In this document: in pieces, positions 1-9,756 of the stretch
How the letters are laid out: each line of letters starts with the position of its first letter
How positions within the stretch are numbered: position 1 is the stretch's first letter
DNA from: Heliopora coerulea
Taxonomy: Eukaryota; Cnidaria; Anthozoa; Scleralcyonacea; Helioporidae
Direction of reading: 5' to 3'
NCBI GenBank assembly: GCA_030142905.1
Contig: JASJOG010000121.1
Coordinates: forward strand, 549,001-613,000
Length of the DNA stretch: 64,000 nt
The notes under the pieces: model-generated
Told to the model about the DNA's origin: nothing
Seen by the model: the letters and a program-made list of their open reading frames with translations, nothing else
Databases searched by the model: none
Made by a program: the position numbers and the translations under genes

Positions 1-499
1 TCCACGACCTTTTCAAAATGTAAGAAATACTTATCAACATCCTGTTCCTGGAAAGGAGGAACCGATCTAATGTGCTTAGTAACATCAAAACTGACATTTA
101 GATTGGATCCCAGATGACGAGACCTCGATTGTTCTAATTCTAATTTCTGTTTTTCTAATCTCTCTTTCATCTCTTGCTCACGATCACTTTCTTCATGTTC
201 ACTTTCTCTTTCTCTAAACTCTGTGTCCATCATTTCATTACTTTTCACATCAGATTCCTTAAATACCTCAGTACTAACTAAATGGCCTATGATGACATCT
301 TGAATTTCGTTTTTCTGCATATGACTCTTAACTTCCAATTCCAAATATTCACCTAAGGAGATGAGGTCATCCTTCCTTAATTTATAAAACATTTCCTTGT
401 TGGGGTCTGATAAAAACTGTTCTGGCTTAAACTGAGACGTTTTACTACTGAGCTTAACTAAATACAACAAAAGCAAGGTTTCCCACCTGAGCCCCTAAT
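1..499 (-). CDS. Gag-like protein of an LTR retrotransposon, partial
   Basis: Reading on the minus strand from a TAG near 497 to the window edge, the frame is open without a stop. It begins next to the LTR that ends at 500. The N-terminal part is helical. A highly charged Glu/Arg/Lys stretch follows (residues such as REQEMKERLEKQKLELE), then the segment SVPPFQEQDVDKYFLHFEKV at the left edge. That segment resembles the start of SCAN/retrotransposon Gag-like domains common in animal Ty3-type elements. No ATG is obvious. The LTR upstream and the lack of stops suggest a fairly young insertion. The remainder of the element lies outside the window. Confidence 0.6.
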
Positions 500-977
500 T
501 GTTACTGATGTGTAACAAGAAACTAAAGAGTTAAGACAATAACTAAAAATGTTCAGAGCTTATCTGTCTTCTTGACTCTTCAAGCTTGCAACTCTGATGA
601 CCCAACAGTGACGAATAATAAAAAGTTCCAGCAGCAAAGTGGTTCAACCACGATTGTTAACTTCTTGAATTCAAGTAACGATGTTGAGCACATAAACTAA
701 CACCAACCAACACACACTGAGGGTTGAAGCGAGTCACGCTTATATAGCCTGTCTGTAAACTATGATGTCAACTTACGTCACTTCTAAGATGACTTAATAT
801 ACTATTTTTACTAACAATCATGATAATGTTCATGACTCAAGTAACCTAAAAGTTTTTACATCAGCGTGAGTCAGCAGAATTACAACATCAGCATCAGTAA
901 GCGGTATGACTAATCAAAACTAAGAAAAGTTTGAATGTTCTAGAAGGTTCTTGGCATGTGACAACTGTCATGTAACA
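500..977 (-). repeat. 5' LTR of the left-edge retrotransposon
   Basis: The segment starts TGTTAC and ends GTAACA, giving perfect 6-bp inverted ends. It is clearly related to the solo LTR at 40761-41278. On the minus strand it carries a TATATA box (741-746) in the context GGCTATATAAGCG. The sequence just inside the element (499 downward on the minus strand) reads AGGGGCTCAGGTGGGA, which resembles a decayed tRNA-Pro-type primer-binding site. The LTR interrupts the left terminal inverted repeat of Polinton element 1, whose sequence resumes at 978. Confidence 0.8.
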
Positions 978-1345
978 ATGTATTGCAATATTTTTTGTTT
1001 TCTTTTACTTACTGTTTCTGAAGCAATGTCCGTTCAAATTTTCACCAAATTCGTCTTGCCGAGGTGAACGAAGAAGAAAGGAAACCATTGTGTTGTCATG
1101 GCAATTTTACATTTGCATTGCAGTGATCGTGTTTTTTTTGACGAGCTGTCAAAGGAGGCAGGGATTAATTAAATACAGCATGGTTTTTAAACATAGGTCG
1201 TGTTGACGAAATGCAAGCGGTTTGATGAGCTGTCAAAGGAGGTGGGGATTAATTAAATGCTATGCGTTTTTTTGACGTAGGTCGTGTTCATGAAATGCAA
1301 GTGGTTCGATGAGCTGTCAAAGGAGGCGCTTAATTAGATTCATGA
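978..1345 (+). repeat. Inner part of left TIR of element 1 with 84-bp tandem repeats
   Basis: It matches 54645-55100 in inverted orientation. Three tandem units of 84 bp begin at 1140, 1224 and 1308. Each contains GAGCTGTCAAAGGAGG, and the first two also contain ATTAATTAAAT. The right TIR has four such units, and the element 2 TIRs have two diverged ones. The outer TIR part, which would encode the TIR protein seen at 55050-55601, is cut off by the retrotransposon insertion. Confidence 0.85.
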
Positions 1346-1440
1346 GAGATGGTCGAGTGTTGTTTTCATTGTCTTTGGAGGGAAGAGATTAAGTGGTGTT
1401 TGTGATTGTTGTTGGGTCGTTGGCAGAGGTGAGCAAATAA

Positions 1441-1680
1441 TTGTTTTAGATAGTTCACAGTTTTCGAAACAAACGTTTTGTCAGATTATTTAATTGGTAC
1501 ATGCCCTAAATCATCTGATATGATTGTGAAGCAAAATTAATATTTACCTATACTGGAATTGCTTTTCAATTGCAATGCCATTGAAGATAAATGATGCTGG
1601 AAAGGAGAGTGTTGCAAATATTATTGAATCATTAGTTGACACATATTAGTTGATTTGTGTCGATCAGAAAAGCATATGTA
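1441..1680 (+). pseudogene. Remnant of the first internal gene (homologue of 34122-34466)
   Basis: Short blocks match element 2. The segment around 1580 (GCCATTGAAGATAAATGATG) corresponds to 34268 onward, and about 100 bp later the sequence jumps to the homologue of 35796 (GTATTTAAAGAGGTATTTTC). About 1.4 kb present in element 2 is therefore absent here. No open frame remains and the function is unknown. Confidence 0.5.
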
Positions 1681-1727
1681 TTTAAAGAGGTATTTTCTTT
1701 GTTTAGTAACATTTTGATCTGTATGAG

Positions 1728-2024
1728 ATGGATTTGTTCATGAAATCGAATATTGAACATTTAATGAGAATATTGCAGTATTCAGATGATTCTGAAATGC
1801 AAGTTTGTTATAACAAATTGAATAGAGGGCTTTCCAATGTGAAGAGGGGTGTTTGTTTTATGAGGAATAGCAAATTTCAATTTGAATTTCGATATTTGTT
1901 ACCTTTGATCAATGTTTTATCACAAGTTTCTGATGATGAAGCGAAGTATATCATAGCTACAGAAAGGGAAAAACGTTTGGTTTTATGTAAAAATGAAAAA
2001 TTTGGAAATTGGGATATGAAATGA
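1728..2024 (+). CDS. Unknown 98-aa Polinton protein
   Basis: This open frame begins MDLFMKSN and ends with a stop overlapping the next ATG (ATGA at 2021-2024), an arrangement typical of compact viral gene strings. A homologue lies at 35837-36140 in element 2, where it is interrupted. Both start with a Met, acidic or small residues and a KSN motif, followed by RILQYSDDSEM. No family is recognised and there is no membrane segment or zinc motif. It may be a fragment of a larger ancestral protein, because element 2 has additional residues in the middle. Confidence 0.45.
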   Translation: MDLFMKSNIEHLMRILQYSDDSEMQVCYNKLNRGLSNVKRGVCFMRNSKFQFEFRYLLPLINVLSQVSDDEAKYIIATEREKRLVLCKNEKFGNWDMK

Positions 2025-2560
2025 AGAGAAAAGTGCAGAACGTTGAACCCATTGTGGCAGATTTGGACAGGATTGAGGATGAAGACCTTGAAGTTTTGGA
2101 GACGCCTACAAATGCTGCTTCTAGTGGATTTGATGAAATGGATGATTTCAAATGATTTCCTTTTCGGAAAAAAGATTCTTTCATTATTGTGTCTGAAAAG
2201 TTGCAGGAATTCAGAAGGGCGGTTCTGGATGAAAATCCAAAGTTGAGAAGTAAAGATAAAGTTGATGATCCTGGTTTTGAGAAAACTTGTTTGAGTGTCA
2301 AATGGGGTGAACAACTTTTGAAGGACAATTTGAACTTGTTTAATTATCTGACATTTGACTTGGAGTATGATAAAGCTTCGAACAGTTTGTCTAGAATTGC
2401 TTTGTTCAGGAAACATATCATTGAATTGAAAGTGGTGTATGAAGGATTGGACATTGAAGACTATATTGCTAATAAAAAAATTTGTTTTGAATTTTGTAAA
2501 CGAATTGGAAGTGTTAGAGATCAATCTGATGGATCTAGCAGTAAGCATAAGAGAAAGTAG
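2021..2560 (+). pseudogene. Unknown ~180-aa Polinton protein, frameshifted
   Basis: The frame starts at 2021 (MKRKVQN), runs through an acidic region ending DEMDDFK, and hits TGA at 2153-2155. The conserved remainder, from SEKLQEF to KHKRK at 2560, continues in another frame. Element 2 (36161-36679) has the same two halves with a break at the same place. This means either an inherited frameshift or a genuine small intron or frameshift site. The C-terminal half is charged and helical, with a basic tail. No family is recognised. It lies directly upstream of the integrase. Confidence 0.45.
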
Positions 2561-2632
2561 ATTTGTGTTTCATCACGATGACATTGTGTGATTTAGTTTT
2601 TTTGTATTTCAAGATTTTTCAAAAAAGACATA

Positions 2633-3404
2633 GTGAAAAAAAATAAAAAAAAAGAGATAGAGTCATCTTATGTGAAGTCTTTAGCATGGTTGCTTCATGA
2701 TGAAAAGAGGAAAGGGGTTGGAAAGCTGCATACAAATGGAAATTATTTGAATGGTGAAGTTGAATTTCAAATGGATAAATTTCTCATTCCTGATGGCAAT
2801 TATTCTAAATTGGAATTGTTGGATTATTTGAATCGGAAGTTATATTATTTTGGAATTCATTTTGGAGAAACTGTTGGGAAATGTTTTGTCCAATTTGAGA
2901 AAGATTTTGAGTTTTTCTCATGGAGTAAAATTTTGACTGGAGAGAAAATGATTGATGGTTATTCGTCTTCGTTTGTGAAAAAGTTGAGTTCTAAAAATTC
3001 GAGTGGCCATGATAATTTTGGAATTTTGTATGTCAGAATTTGGTCCAGGATTAAGTCATGTGTTAGGTTTTGAAAAGAATGTTGTGGAATTTACTGTGAA
3101 GCCTGGAACGAATAAGACAAGTTACTATGGAATTGTTGAAAGCAAATATTTGATGGATGAAAGTGATGGTCTGAATTTTATTTTTGTGGATTGCAAACAA
3201 GTGGAGCCTGTGCAGTTGGGGTTTACTTATAGAAGTAATTTGCTGGTTTGCCTGATAGGTGTTGAAGGAGGATCAGGAACACTGTCTTATTCACCAAGTG
3301 GACACGAGCGAAAATTGAAGAGTGGTGTTATTGATAGGATTTACTTTATGGTTAATGACATTAATGAAAATAGGATATTTTTTAACAGTGGAAAGTATTG
3401 TTAA
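2633..3404 (+). pseudogene. Deletion fusion: integrase N-terminus joined to penton-like capsid protein
   Basis: Residues such as SYVKSLAWLLHDEKRK match the start of the element 2 integrase (36783). After about 100 bp the frame jumps to LHTNGNYLNGEVEFQMD, which in element 2 is inside the penton-like protein (37948). The roughly 1.1 kb encoding the DDE core and the penton N-terminus is deleted. The remaining penton part continues in a second frame to 3404, with GFTYRSNLLV and GGSGTLSYSPSGHERKL conserved with element 2. The result is a non-functional integrase and a truncated minor capsid gene. Confidence 0.7.
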
Positions 3405-3468
3405 ATTGTAGTGTGATTTCTAAGTGATTTTAAAAGAAGAAAAAAATAGTTTGGATTTGAACAAAAGA

Positions 3469-3735
3469 ATGGGAAAAAGAAGATTTTCTGTTTATCAACA
3501 AGGTGGTGGGAGGAGAAGGTTTAAAAGTTATCAGAGAGGTGGAAGTTTATCTGGTTTAAGCAGTTTGATTGTGAAAAATGCAATTAAATGAAGACATGGA
3601 AATCAGATAGGTTCTAATGCTTTGAAAAATGTTGGTCGAAGAATGTTTAAAGCATTAACAGGGAAAACAGCGAGATCGATTGTTAAAAACAAAGTTTTAC
3701 CTTGGGTTACAAATGAATTAAACAAAAGATTGTAA
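3469..3735 (+). pseudogene. Small basic core-like protein, one in-frame TGA
   Basis: An 89-codon frame starts MGKRRFSVYQ and ends VTNELNKRL. It is rich in Arg, Lys and Gly with a GGGRRRFKSY stretch. A single TGA at codon 41 (3589-3591) interrupts it, and the element 2 copy at 38626-38891 has several stops instead. Size, charge and place between penton and major capsid genes fit a virion DNA-condensing or capsid-cementing protein of the adenovirus core type. That role is inferred from context only. Confidence 0.55.
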
Positions 3736-3791
3736 TTATGTAAAATGTGTTTTTTCTTTTTTAGTAAAAAAAAAATAAAAAATGCAAAAAA

Positions 3792-4430
3792 ATGTGGATT
3801 ACAGAGTTTGAATTTGGAGTCGAATCATCTAAATTTGTTTTGAAAGCTCTCAATGTTGATGAGGGATTGACAGCTCATGTATTTGATGGATCGTATAATT
3901 GTTTGGATTGTGAATTCGTAATGGTTGATTTTTTTGCTTCTCAAGTGCTTGACGATTTTGAAATTTGGTATCAGCATTACATGGATTTTTCACCCTCTTG
4001 AAATAAAAAAAAAGCAATGTCGATGGGGTATCGTTTTTGGAAAGTGGAAACGATGTTTATTATGGTCAATTACTGCAAAATGTGCTTTTTATTTTTTGGA
4101 AAGAAGAAACGATTTTTTGATTTGAAGCAATCTATTGATCATCCATTGACTTCCGGATATAATGTGGACGGTAGCAAAATTTACAAAATACCTGTTGCAA
4201 TGTTAACCAATCTTTCTGATGTTGAGTCTAAATTTGAATTCGATATTAGTTATCATTTGTCTTCTGTTTCATGTTGTGAAAGTGAATCACAATTAAAGTG
4301 CGATTTGAGTTTGTTAAGTAAAATTTTTTTATTTTTTGATATGAATCAAGAAAAAAATAAAAATATGGAAGATGCTCTTTTGGGGAATTTTAACAAACGG
4401 ATAGTAAAGAATGAGGATGGCAGTGTTTGA
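3792..4430 (+). pseudogene. Unknown capsid-region protein, frameshifted
   Basis: The start MWITEFEFGVES is at 3792. The first frame ends at 4001 (HYMDFSPS) and the conserved continuation (LTSGYNVDGSKIYKIPVAML) is in another frame up to 4430. The element 2 counterpart is 38947-39435. The protein is about 200 aa, mostly beta-strand-like, with no recognised motif. It lies between the core-like gene and the gene before the major capsid protein, so a minor structural role is plausible but unproven. Confidence 0.45.
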
Positions 4431-4801
4431 GACCTTGACCGATTCGAAGAAGAAGAACTGCACAAAGATTTCCTTTTGGTGATAACACGTATTATAAAGT
4501 TAAAAGTGATGATGTTCCTTGTAGAAAGAATAAGATAGTTCCTTATGATGAATTGTACAAATTGAAAGGAGTTCCTTTTCATTCTCCTGAAGGTGTTCAA
4601 TATTATGTTGACAGGAAAAGAAAGATTGAAAAACTCAATAAAAAACAGGAAAAAAACAAAATGATGTATGATGAAAGACATTATAATAAGTCTGATAAGA
4701 AAAGGATGAGGGATAGTGGGCAGAGTGGGGATGATGTGTGGAAAAAAAAATTGAAATGCATTGTGTTGGAGAATCAGAATAAATTAAAAATTTGTTTTTA
4801 A
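4411..4801 (+). pseudogene. Unknown basic protein before the major capsid gene
   Basis: By alignment to the open element 2 copy (39560-39949), translation would start at the ATG at 4411. An early frameshift separates that ATG from the conserved frame, which is open from 4553 or slightly upstream to 4801. Conserved segments include VPFHSPEGVQYYVDRKRK and a Lys/Arg-rich coiled-coil-like stretch. The protein is about 125 aa and highly basic. No family is recognised. Confidence 0.45.
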
Positions 4802-6268
4802 GTGGAACTGACGTTTATGAAGGAAACAACGAAAGTTCTAGATGGTTGTCAAAAGCTTACAAGGAATCTGGTGAATCTGAACATGCACCTGTTGTTAGAA
4901 GTGATAATCAGAATGTTGTGGGTCATACTGTGATGTTTTATGAACCAATGGAGATGTTCAAGAAGATTCCATTTAATAATTCTTTGAAGGAAAATTCATG
5001 GGTTCATTTGAAAGCTAGCGAAGGTGAAACGTCATTGTATTATATGTTTTTGAAGATGCAGGTTGTTGTTTTGATAAAATTGTTGGATACTTATGTTACT
5101 GCTAATATTTCGGTTAGGACAAGCACTGGGGCTAAACTGAATGCCAGCTCTATTTGCGATTATGTTCCTCAACCTTTGGCTAGCTGGTGGAAATCTATTG
5201 ATGTTGCTTTGAATGGTGTTGCTTTGTCTGTGTCACACACTGATTATTTGATAGTGTTCAATGTTTTTTTGCATCTGTTTGAGAGAAAAAATGCTAAAGA
5301 AGATTTGTATGGTTGTAACATGGGATGGGAAGACATTCCTGATAAAATGCAATATTTGCATGATGTTACAGCTGATGATCATGCAAGTAATACTAGGGCT
5401 CCTATTACTGCAAACACTGGTGCCAAGAAAAGAATTGACAGCATTGTAAATGTGGATGCTCAGTATTGCGTAGAGAAAATGCTTATGCCTTTTTTCAATT
5501 CTGGCAATCAGTATATCCCCACTAACAATACTTTAAGGGTGAAATTCACTAGAGAAAGTCAATATGTCAGAGCATGATTATATAACAACTGCATCCAATT
5601 TTAGTCATGGAGTGGCAAATGCATCTGGTGATTATACAGGGGGAGGGCAGAATGCTGGTAATTTAGCTAAGCTGGATGGTCTTAGTGAGTTTAAACGAGT
5701 TTTATATGCATTTCAAACATGTCACTCCTAATGATGTCATTCAGTCAAATTAATATGATGATCGAAAAGCAAGGTACTCAAGAGGTTCATGTCAAAACTA
5801 GCGTTCACAATTGTGAGAATAGTAAATTTTCTGCTAGCGATATTTTTGGTGGAAATATTCCTTACATGATGATTTTGGGAGTGGTGAGGTATGATTATTA
5901 TAATGGTGATGCTTTTGTCCCACCACTTTATTTTGGTTGTGAAAAGATGACTAGTGTTGTTGTTAAAGTCAATAATATTCCAATTTGTTACCCAACCAAA
6001 AATTCAAAAGGTGCTTATTTTCATACAAGGTGTGCTCTTTATTTGGAGGATTTAGGAAACATGCACATTAGTTATGATTATGAAAAGGGGCATGCTTTGA
6101 TCACATTTGAATTGAGTTTTACCTATGGAACCGAAAAAAAGCATGGACGTTGAAATTGAATTTGAAACGCAGAATGACGTTAAGGTTTATGTGGTGTACA
6201 TAGGTATTTGCAGTCAGTGTGTTCATCAAAGTTTCATGCAGATTACTTTTAAGGAAATTACTTATTGA
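4801..6268 (+). pseudogene. Major capsid (hexon-like) protein, decayed
   Basis: The first open part (to 5577) contains VMFYEPMEMF, a SISVRTST-like strand and PLASWWKSIDVALNGVALSV. This resembles the conserved core of Polinton and adintovirus double-jelly-roll major capsid proteins, where a bulky residue plus V(D/S)V.LNG motif is typical. The middle (5577-5719) and the C-terminal strand (DVKVYVVYIG, TFKEITY, stop at 6266-6268) are in other frames. No start ATG is visible in either copy. Total length is about 480 aa, in the family range. The element 2 homologue (39962-42029) is split by a solo LTR. Assignment is by motif and gene order. Confidence 0.6.
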
Positions 6269-6294
6269 CATTTTTTAAATTTTTGAATGGAAGG

Positions 6295-6507
6295 ATGGTT
6301 GGTGAGATGAAATATGGTAATGCTAAGAAGTATTTTGCATTTGCTGATTGTATAATTTATAATAATTTTGAAACCAAGCTTTTTCATTCAAACACAAATG
6401 GCCGTCTCCATTTTCTTCAGGTGTCAACTCATTCACCATTGTTTTATGAAAATTCTGACCAATATGGAAGGAATTCTTGATTCATGTTCAGAGCATTTCA
6501 GGTGTAA
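6295..6507 (+). pseudogene. Small unknown protein after the major capsid gene
   Basis: It corresponds to the intact 73-aa ORF at 42046-42267 of element 2. Conserved segments are GNAKKYFA.AD and GRLHFLQVSTHSPLFY. A TGA at 6478-6480 interrupts it eight codons before the end; element 2 has CAG there. Function is unknown. The position suggests a capsid-associated peptide. Confidence 0.45.
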
Positions 6508-6659
6508 TCTTAGTCAGGGATAACAAACATTAACTTTTTTGCATGATTGATGTAAAAAAATTTAAATGTATGTAATTTTTTTGATGTATATTTTTGAAAA
6601 AAAAAGAGAAAGAAAAAAATGTTATATTTTATAGTATATTAAAAAAAAGGATATAAATA

Positions 6660-7249
6660 ATGAAAAAAGTTAGTGATTTTGATGATGAAGCCAAATGTAA
6701 AATCATGAAATATAATGTGGAAAGTGATGAATCTGATGCTGAAGATGATGATGGAAAGGAAGTGGTTGCTTATGTTTGCCATAGCAATCGTTCCAGTTCA
6801 TCTTCTAGTGATGAAGAGGAGTTGCATTTTTCTTGTGAAGAACAGAAAAGATGTGGAAGGATTGTTCATTCTGTCGTTAAAGAATTATTCAATTTTTGTT
6901 TTTTTGGAAGGTGTGTGGGGAGGGTATGATGAGGAGTTGAAATTGGAGTGTTTTTCTGGTAAAATTCGGAAATTTTTGCAAAAAGATCATGAAGAAAGGT
7001 TGAAATTTTTTAATTCCTGTAAAGATGGAAAAAAAAAATCGTTTGCTGCAAGGCTGAAGAAGTGTGTGAAGATTTTGTGTAATGGCAATCGTCGAGATCC
7101 TTTGCCTAAATTGTCCAACAGTGAGGTTGTTCTTATGAAAAGTTTTTTTAAAAAATAAAATGACAAGCAGTGACAAGAAATTATTGGTAGAGAATGTTTT
7201 GTTTCACAACGTGTTGAGAAAGCTGGCAAAATATTTGAATAGGGTTTGA
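6660..7249 (+). pseudogene. Acidic Ser/Asp/Glu-rich protein with basic C-terminal half
   Basis: The N-terminus (MKKVSDFDDEA) leads into an acidic stretch and an SSSSSDEEELHFS block, then RKRCGRIVHSVVKELF. The C-terminal half (SFAARLKKCVKIL, NRRDPLPKLSNSEVVLMKSF) is in another frame and ends at a TGA at 7247-7249. The element 2 copy (42337-42927) has the same arrangement. The Ser-Asp-Glu tract looks like a casein-kinase-type phosphorylation region or a DNA-mimic segment. No family is recognised. Confidence 0.45.
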
Positions 7250-7299
7250 ATGTTTTTTTTTTTTTGGTTTTCAGGAAGATGAAATAAAAATAAGGGAAA

Positions 7300-8068
7300 G
7301 GTGTAGAGACTGCAAGTTATTGATCCTGTTTTATTGACTAATATATTGCAAAGAGTGGATTGAAAATGCTAAATGGCAAAGTATTTCTAATGCTTTGGAT
7401 CGGTTTGGTTTGAACAAGATTATCAATGATTACGATAGATATTTGAACTTGCCTTTGATAGTGGTTTGAAGGATACTTTTAGAATGAAATTATTGAGCAG
7501 GGTTGCGAATTTTAAAAGCAAAGCACGAAATCGAGAAGCGTTGTTATCTGATGTTCATCGTTCTACTGGAAGTGGAATGGATCGAGTGGTGAATCTGGTG
7601 ACAGGCTGAATAAGAGTGAGGATTATTTGAAGGGTTCGTTGGGGACAAAGAGTGTGAGATTTCAAAAATGCTTTGGAGGCTAATGGGTTTAGAGAAGGTG
7701 CAAATGGTTTTATGGTTTCAGGGGATGGAAAATCAACCAGTGTGAAATATAAAGATGTCTTGAATGATTTTGGCAGAAATATTTCTAGTTTGAAAAGGTA
7801 TTGTCTGAATGATCAAGATAAAGTGAGAGTTGTGAATTCGTTGAAAAAGAGTGGGTTTAACAGATCTGGAATCAAGAATGCTATATTGAGAGTCGCTTTT
7901 GATGTGCAAGACCTCAGTCAGGATCCTTTTAGAAGTCAGATTAGGAAACCTGCAACAACATCGGACAATGAGGGACCTAGTGTTGCAATTAGAAATTTTG
8001 ATTCATTTTTGTCAGGTGATTCGAGTGACAGATTGTATGCAACACAAAAGCTGAAGAAGTATAAGTGA
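7300..8068 (+). pseudogene. Unknown ~260-aa protein preceding the protease
   Basis: By alignment with 42965-43231, the first part matches LQVINPVLLTNILQRVD and continues with QSISNALD and IINDHVRYLNLPL equivalents, with several frame changes. The last 130 codons (7673-8068) are open and include ISSLKRYCLN and NSLKKSGFNRSGIKNAIL. Two weakly similar helical modules of the type SLKKSGxN..GIKNAI suggest an internal duplication. Function is unknown. The element 2 copy is truncated by a large deletion at the end of the first module. Confidence 0.45.
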
Positions 8069-8271
8069 TGAATAATTAGTTTCTTGATTTTGATGTGTGG
8101 AGGATTGAGAATGATTGACGGAATTTTAATTGTTTGTTGTGTTGACATTATGTAACAAGTTAGAATGTTTGAAGAGACATCTTGATCATTGTTTGAATTC
8201 ATGTAGAAGAAAAAACAAAAATAATAATAAAAAAAATCGCTTGCAGTCTTGGTGTTGGTGAAGGTTTCATA

Positions 8272-8811
8272 TTGAAATATACGTTCAGAAGAGTGCTGTT
8301 GACAACAGTTATGTTGGAACATCTCATGAAATTTCCTGAAGTTAAAGATGTAGCTGGTGTTTTTGCTGGAGATGTTCATCCTGAAGTTGATGATGAAGTC
8401 GAAGTGTTGAAATGGATTTGGAACACCGATCCTTCCATTAACCCTGGCAAGCATTGGGTTTTGTGTGTTCTTCGTAAAATGAGTTTGGAACAAGGGTTAC
8501 AAAACTGTGTTTGCAAATGATACGAGTATGAAATATTTGATTTGTGGGGTCCTTTGTTTGTTGGTTCAATGGCTATTCTCGACAGCATTAATTTGTTTTT
8601 CCAACGACATTGTCGAAATCATGATGGTGGAATAAAAGATTTGGAATTGTGTTGTTGCAAGCTGTCTATTGTTTGCCGTATTCAAAGGAGGATTCAGCAT
8701 TTGAGTTATGCAACTTGTGGTTGGTTTGCTTTGTTTTTTTTCAATGTTCCGCAAGGATTCTTTGAAAGAATGGTTGAGGGTGAATGTAAGATATGGTTCA
8801 ATAAGGGATAA
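8272..8811 (+). pseudogene. Adenain-like cysteine protease (Polinton PRO), one nonsense codon
   Basis: Adenain-type proteases process virion proteins. The N-terminal signature VAGVFAGDVHP is followed by WNTDPSINPGKHWVLCVL with catalytic His (residue 61). Then come IFDLWGP with Asp 90 in the acidic position, and IQHLSYATCGWFALFF with Gln 142 and nucleophile Cys 149. The Gln-Cys spacing of seven equals that in adenovirus protease. A single in-frame TGA (8518-8520) lies between His and Asp, and the frame resumes unchanged. The region to 8902 may hold a frameshifted C-terminus. Element 2 lacks this gene. Confidence 0.85.
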
Positions 8812-9018
8812 TGATAAAGAATTATATAACTATTTTAACTCAGTTTTCTTTGAAAATCATTATTTAAACTATTTTGACGTGAGACACTGTTGTTATTCTT
8901 GAAACAGATCGGATTTGGGTCAAATTTGTTTATGTCCTTCAAGTAATTGTTGAATATTATTTGTAAATAAAAAAAGAAGAAATAAAAATGTGATTGCATT
9001 TTATTTGTTTATAACAAA

Positions 9019-9727
9019 TTATTTGTATATATACATGTATTTGTCTGGAAATATTCCTTGTCTTATTCTGATGTTTTCATGACAATTCCTGCAGTTATCC
9101 AGGATCAAGTAAGGGTAGTTCCGATCAGCAAACACTTCCTTCAAAATGGTATCTGCTTTTTTCCCTGTAAAATCTCTGTTTCTCAATATGTGTTTTGTGT
9201 TTCTTTTGTCGGAATCATTTGGAAACAAGACGATGTAATTGCTGTTGCTGAAAAGCATTCTTGATTTTTCAGAGGCATACATCAAATCTTGACAAACGAA
9301 GACGACGCTCATTCATTTGTGATGACATCTTTTCATTGCCAGATCGTATTGAAAGGAAGTGGTCGATGCTTTTCCTGTCAACAGGAATATGAGGTTGTTG
9401 GTTTCGGTTAGTTTCTGTGTTGGATTGCAGTATTTGCAATTCTTTCTCTATTTTTGGAATCGCTATTTCTGGTTCTGTTATGCTGACAAAGGAAATGCAT
9501 GGAATGTGTTGTTCTGGATGATTGGTTGTGTTGAATATTTGTAGCAATTCGGTGAAAATGTTGGAGTCGTTTGAGGCATGGAAATAAAGAATGCTGTTTA
9601 GGGTTGTTTTGTTTATTTCTGAAAAATGAGATATTAATTTTTTGATCCAAGTTGTTTTTCCGGATTGGGAAGGACCAATAAGAAGCATGAGAAATGGGAA
9701 ATTGAATGGAATGCAGCAGTTTTTCAT
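9019..9727 (-). pseudogene. FtsK/HerA-type (A32-like) DNA-packaging ATPase
   Basis: The start MKNCCIPFNFPF is at 9727 and leads to a Walker A motif LLIGPSQSGKTTWI (residues about 12-25). Downstream are PCISFV, then in a shifted frame the segment with CHHK, and finally SVVFVCQDLMYASEKSR and SNSNYIVLFPNDSDKR. These match the sensor/arginine-finger regions of Polinton, adintovirus and poxvirus A32-like packaging ATPases. The expected Walker B aspartates are not visible (LIFLLTG occupies that place), and there is at least one frameshift near 9400. The gene is downstream of PolB in the same minus-strand block. Confidence 0.8.
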
Positions 9728-9756
9728 CTGCAAAAAGAAAAAAAAAAGGAATGGTA

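Noticed and set aside
7240..7280. Short intron between 7243 and 7275 (GT...TTTTCAG)
   Set aside because: Too short for splicing, and the two flanking frames belong to separate genes in element 2.
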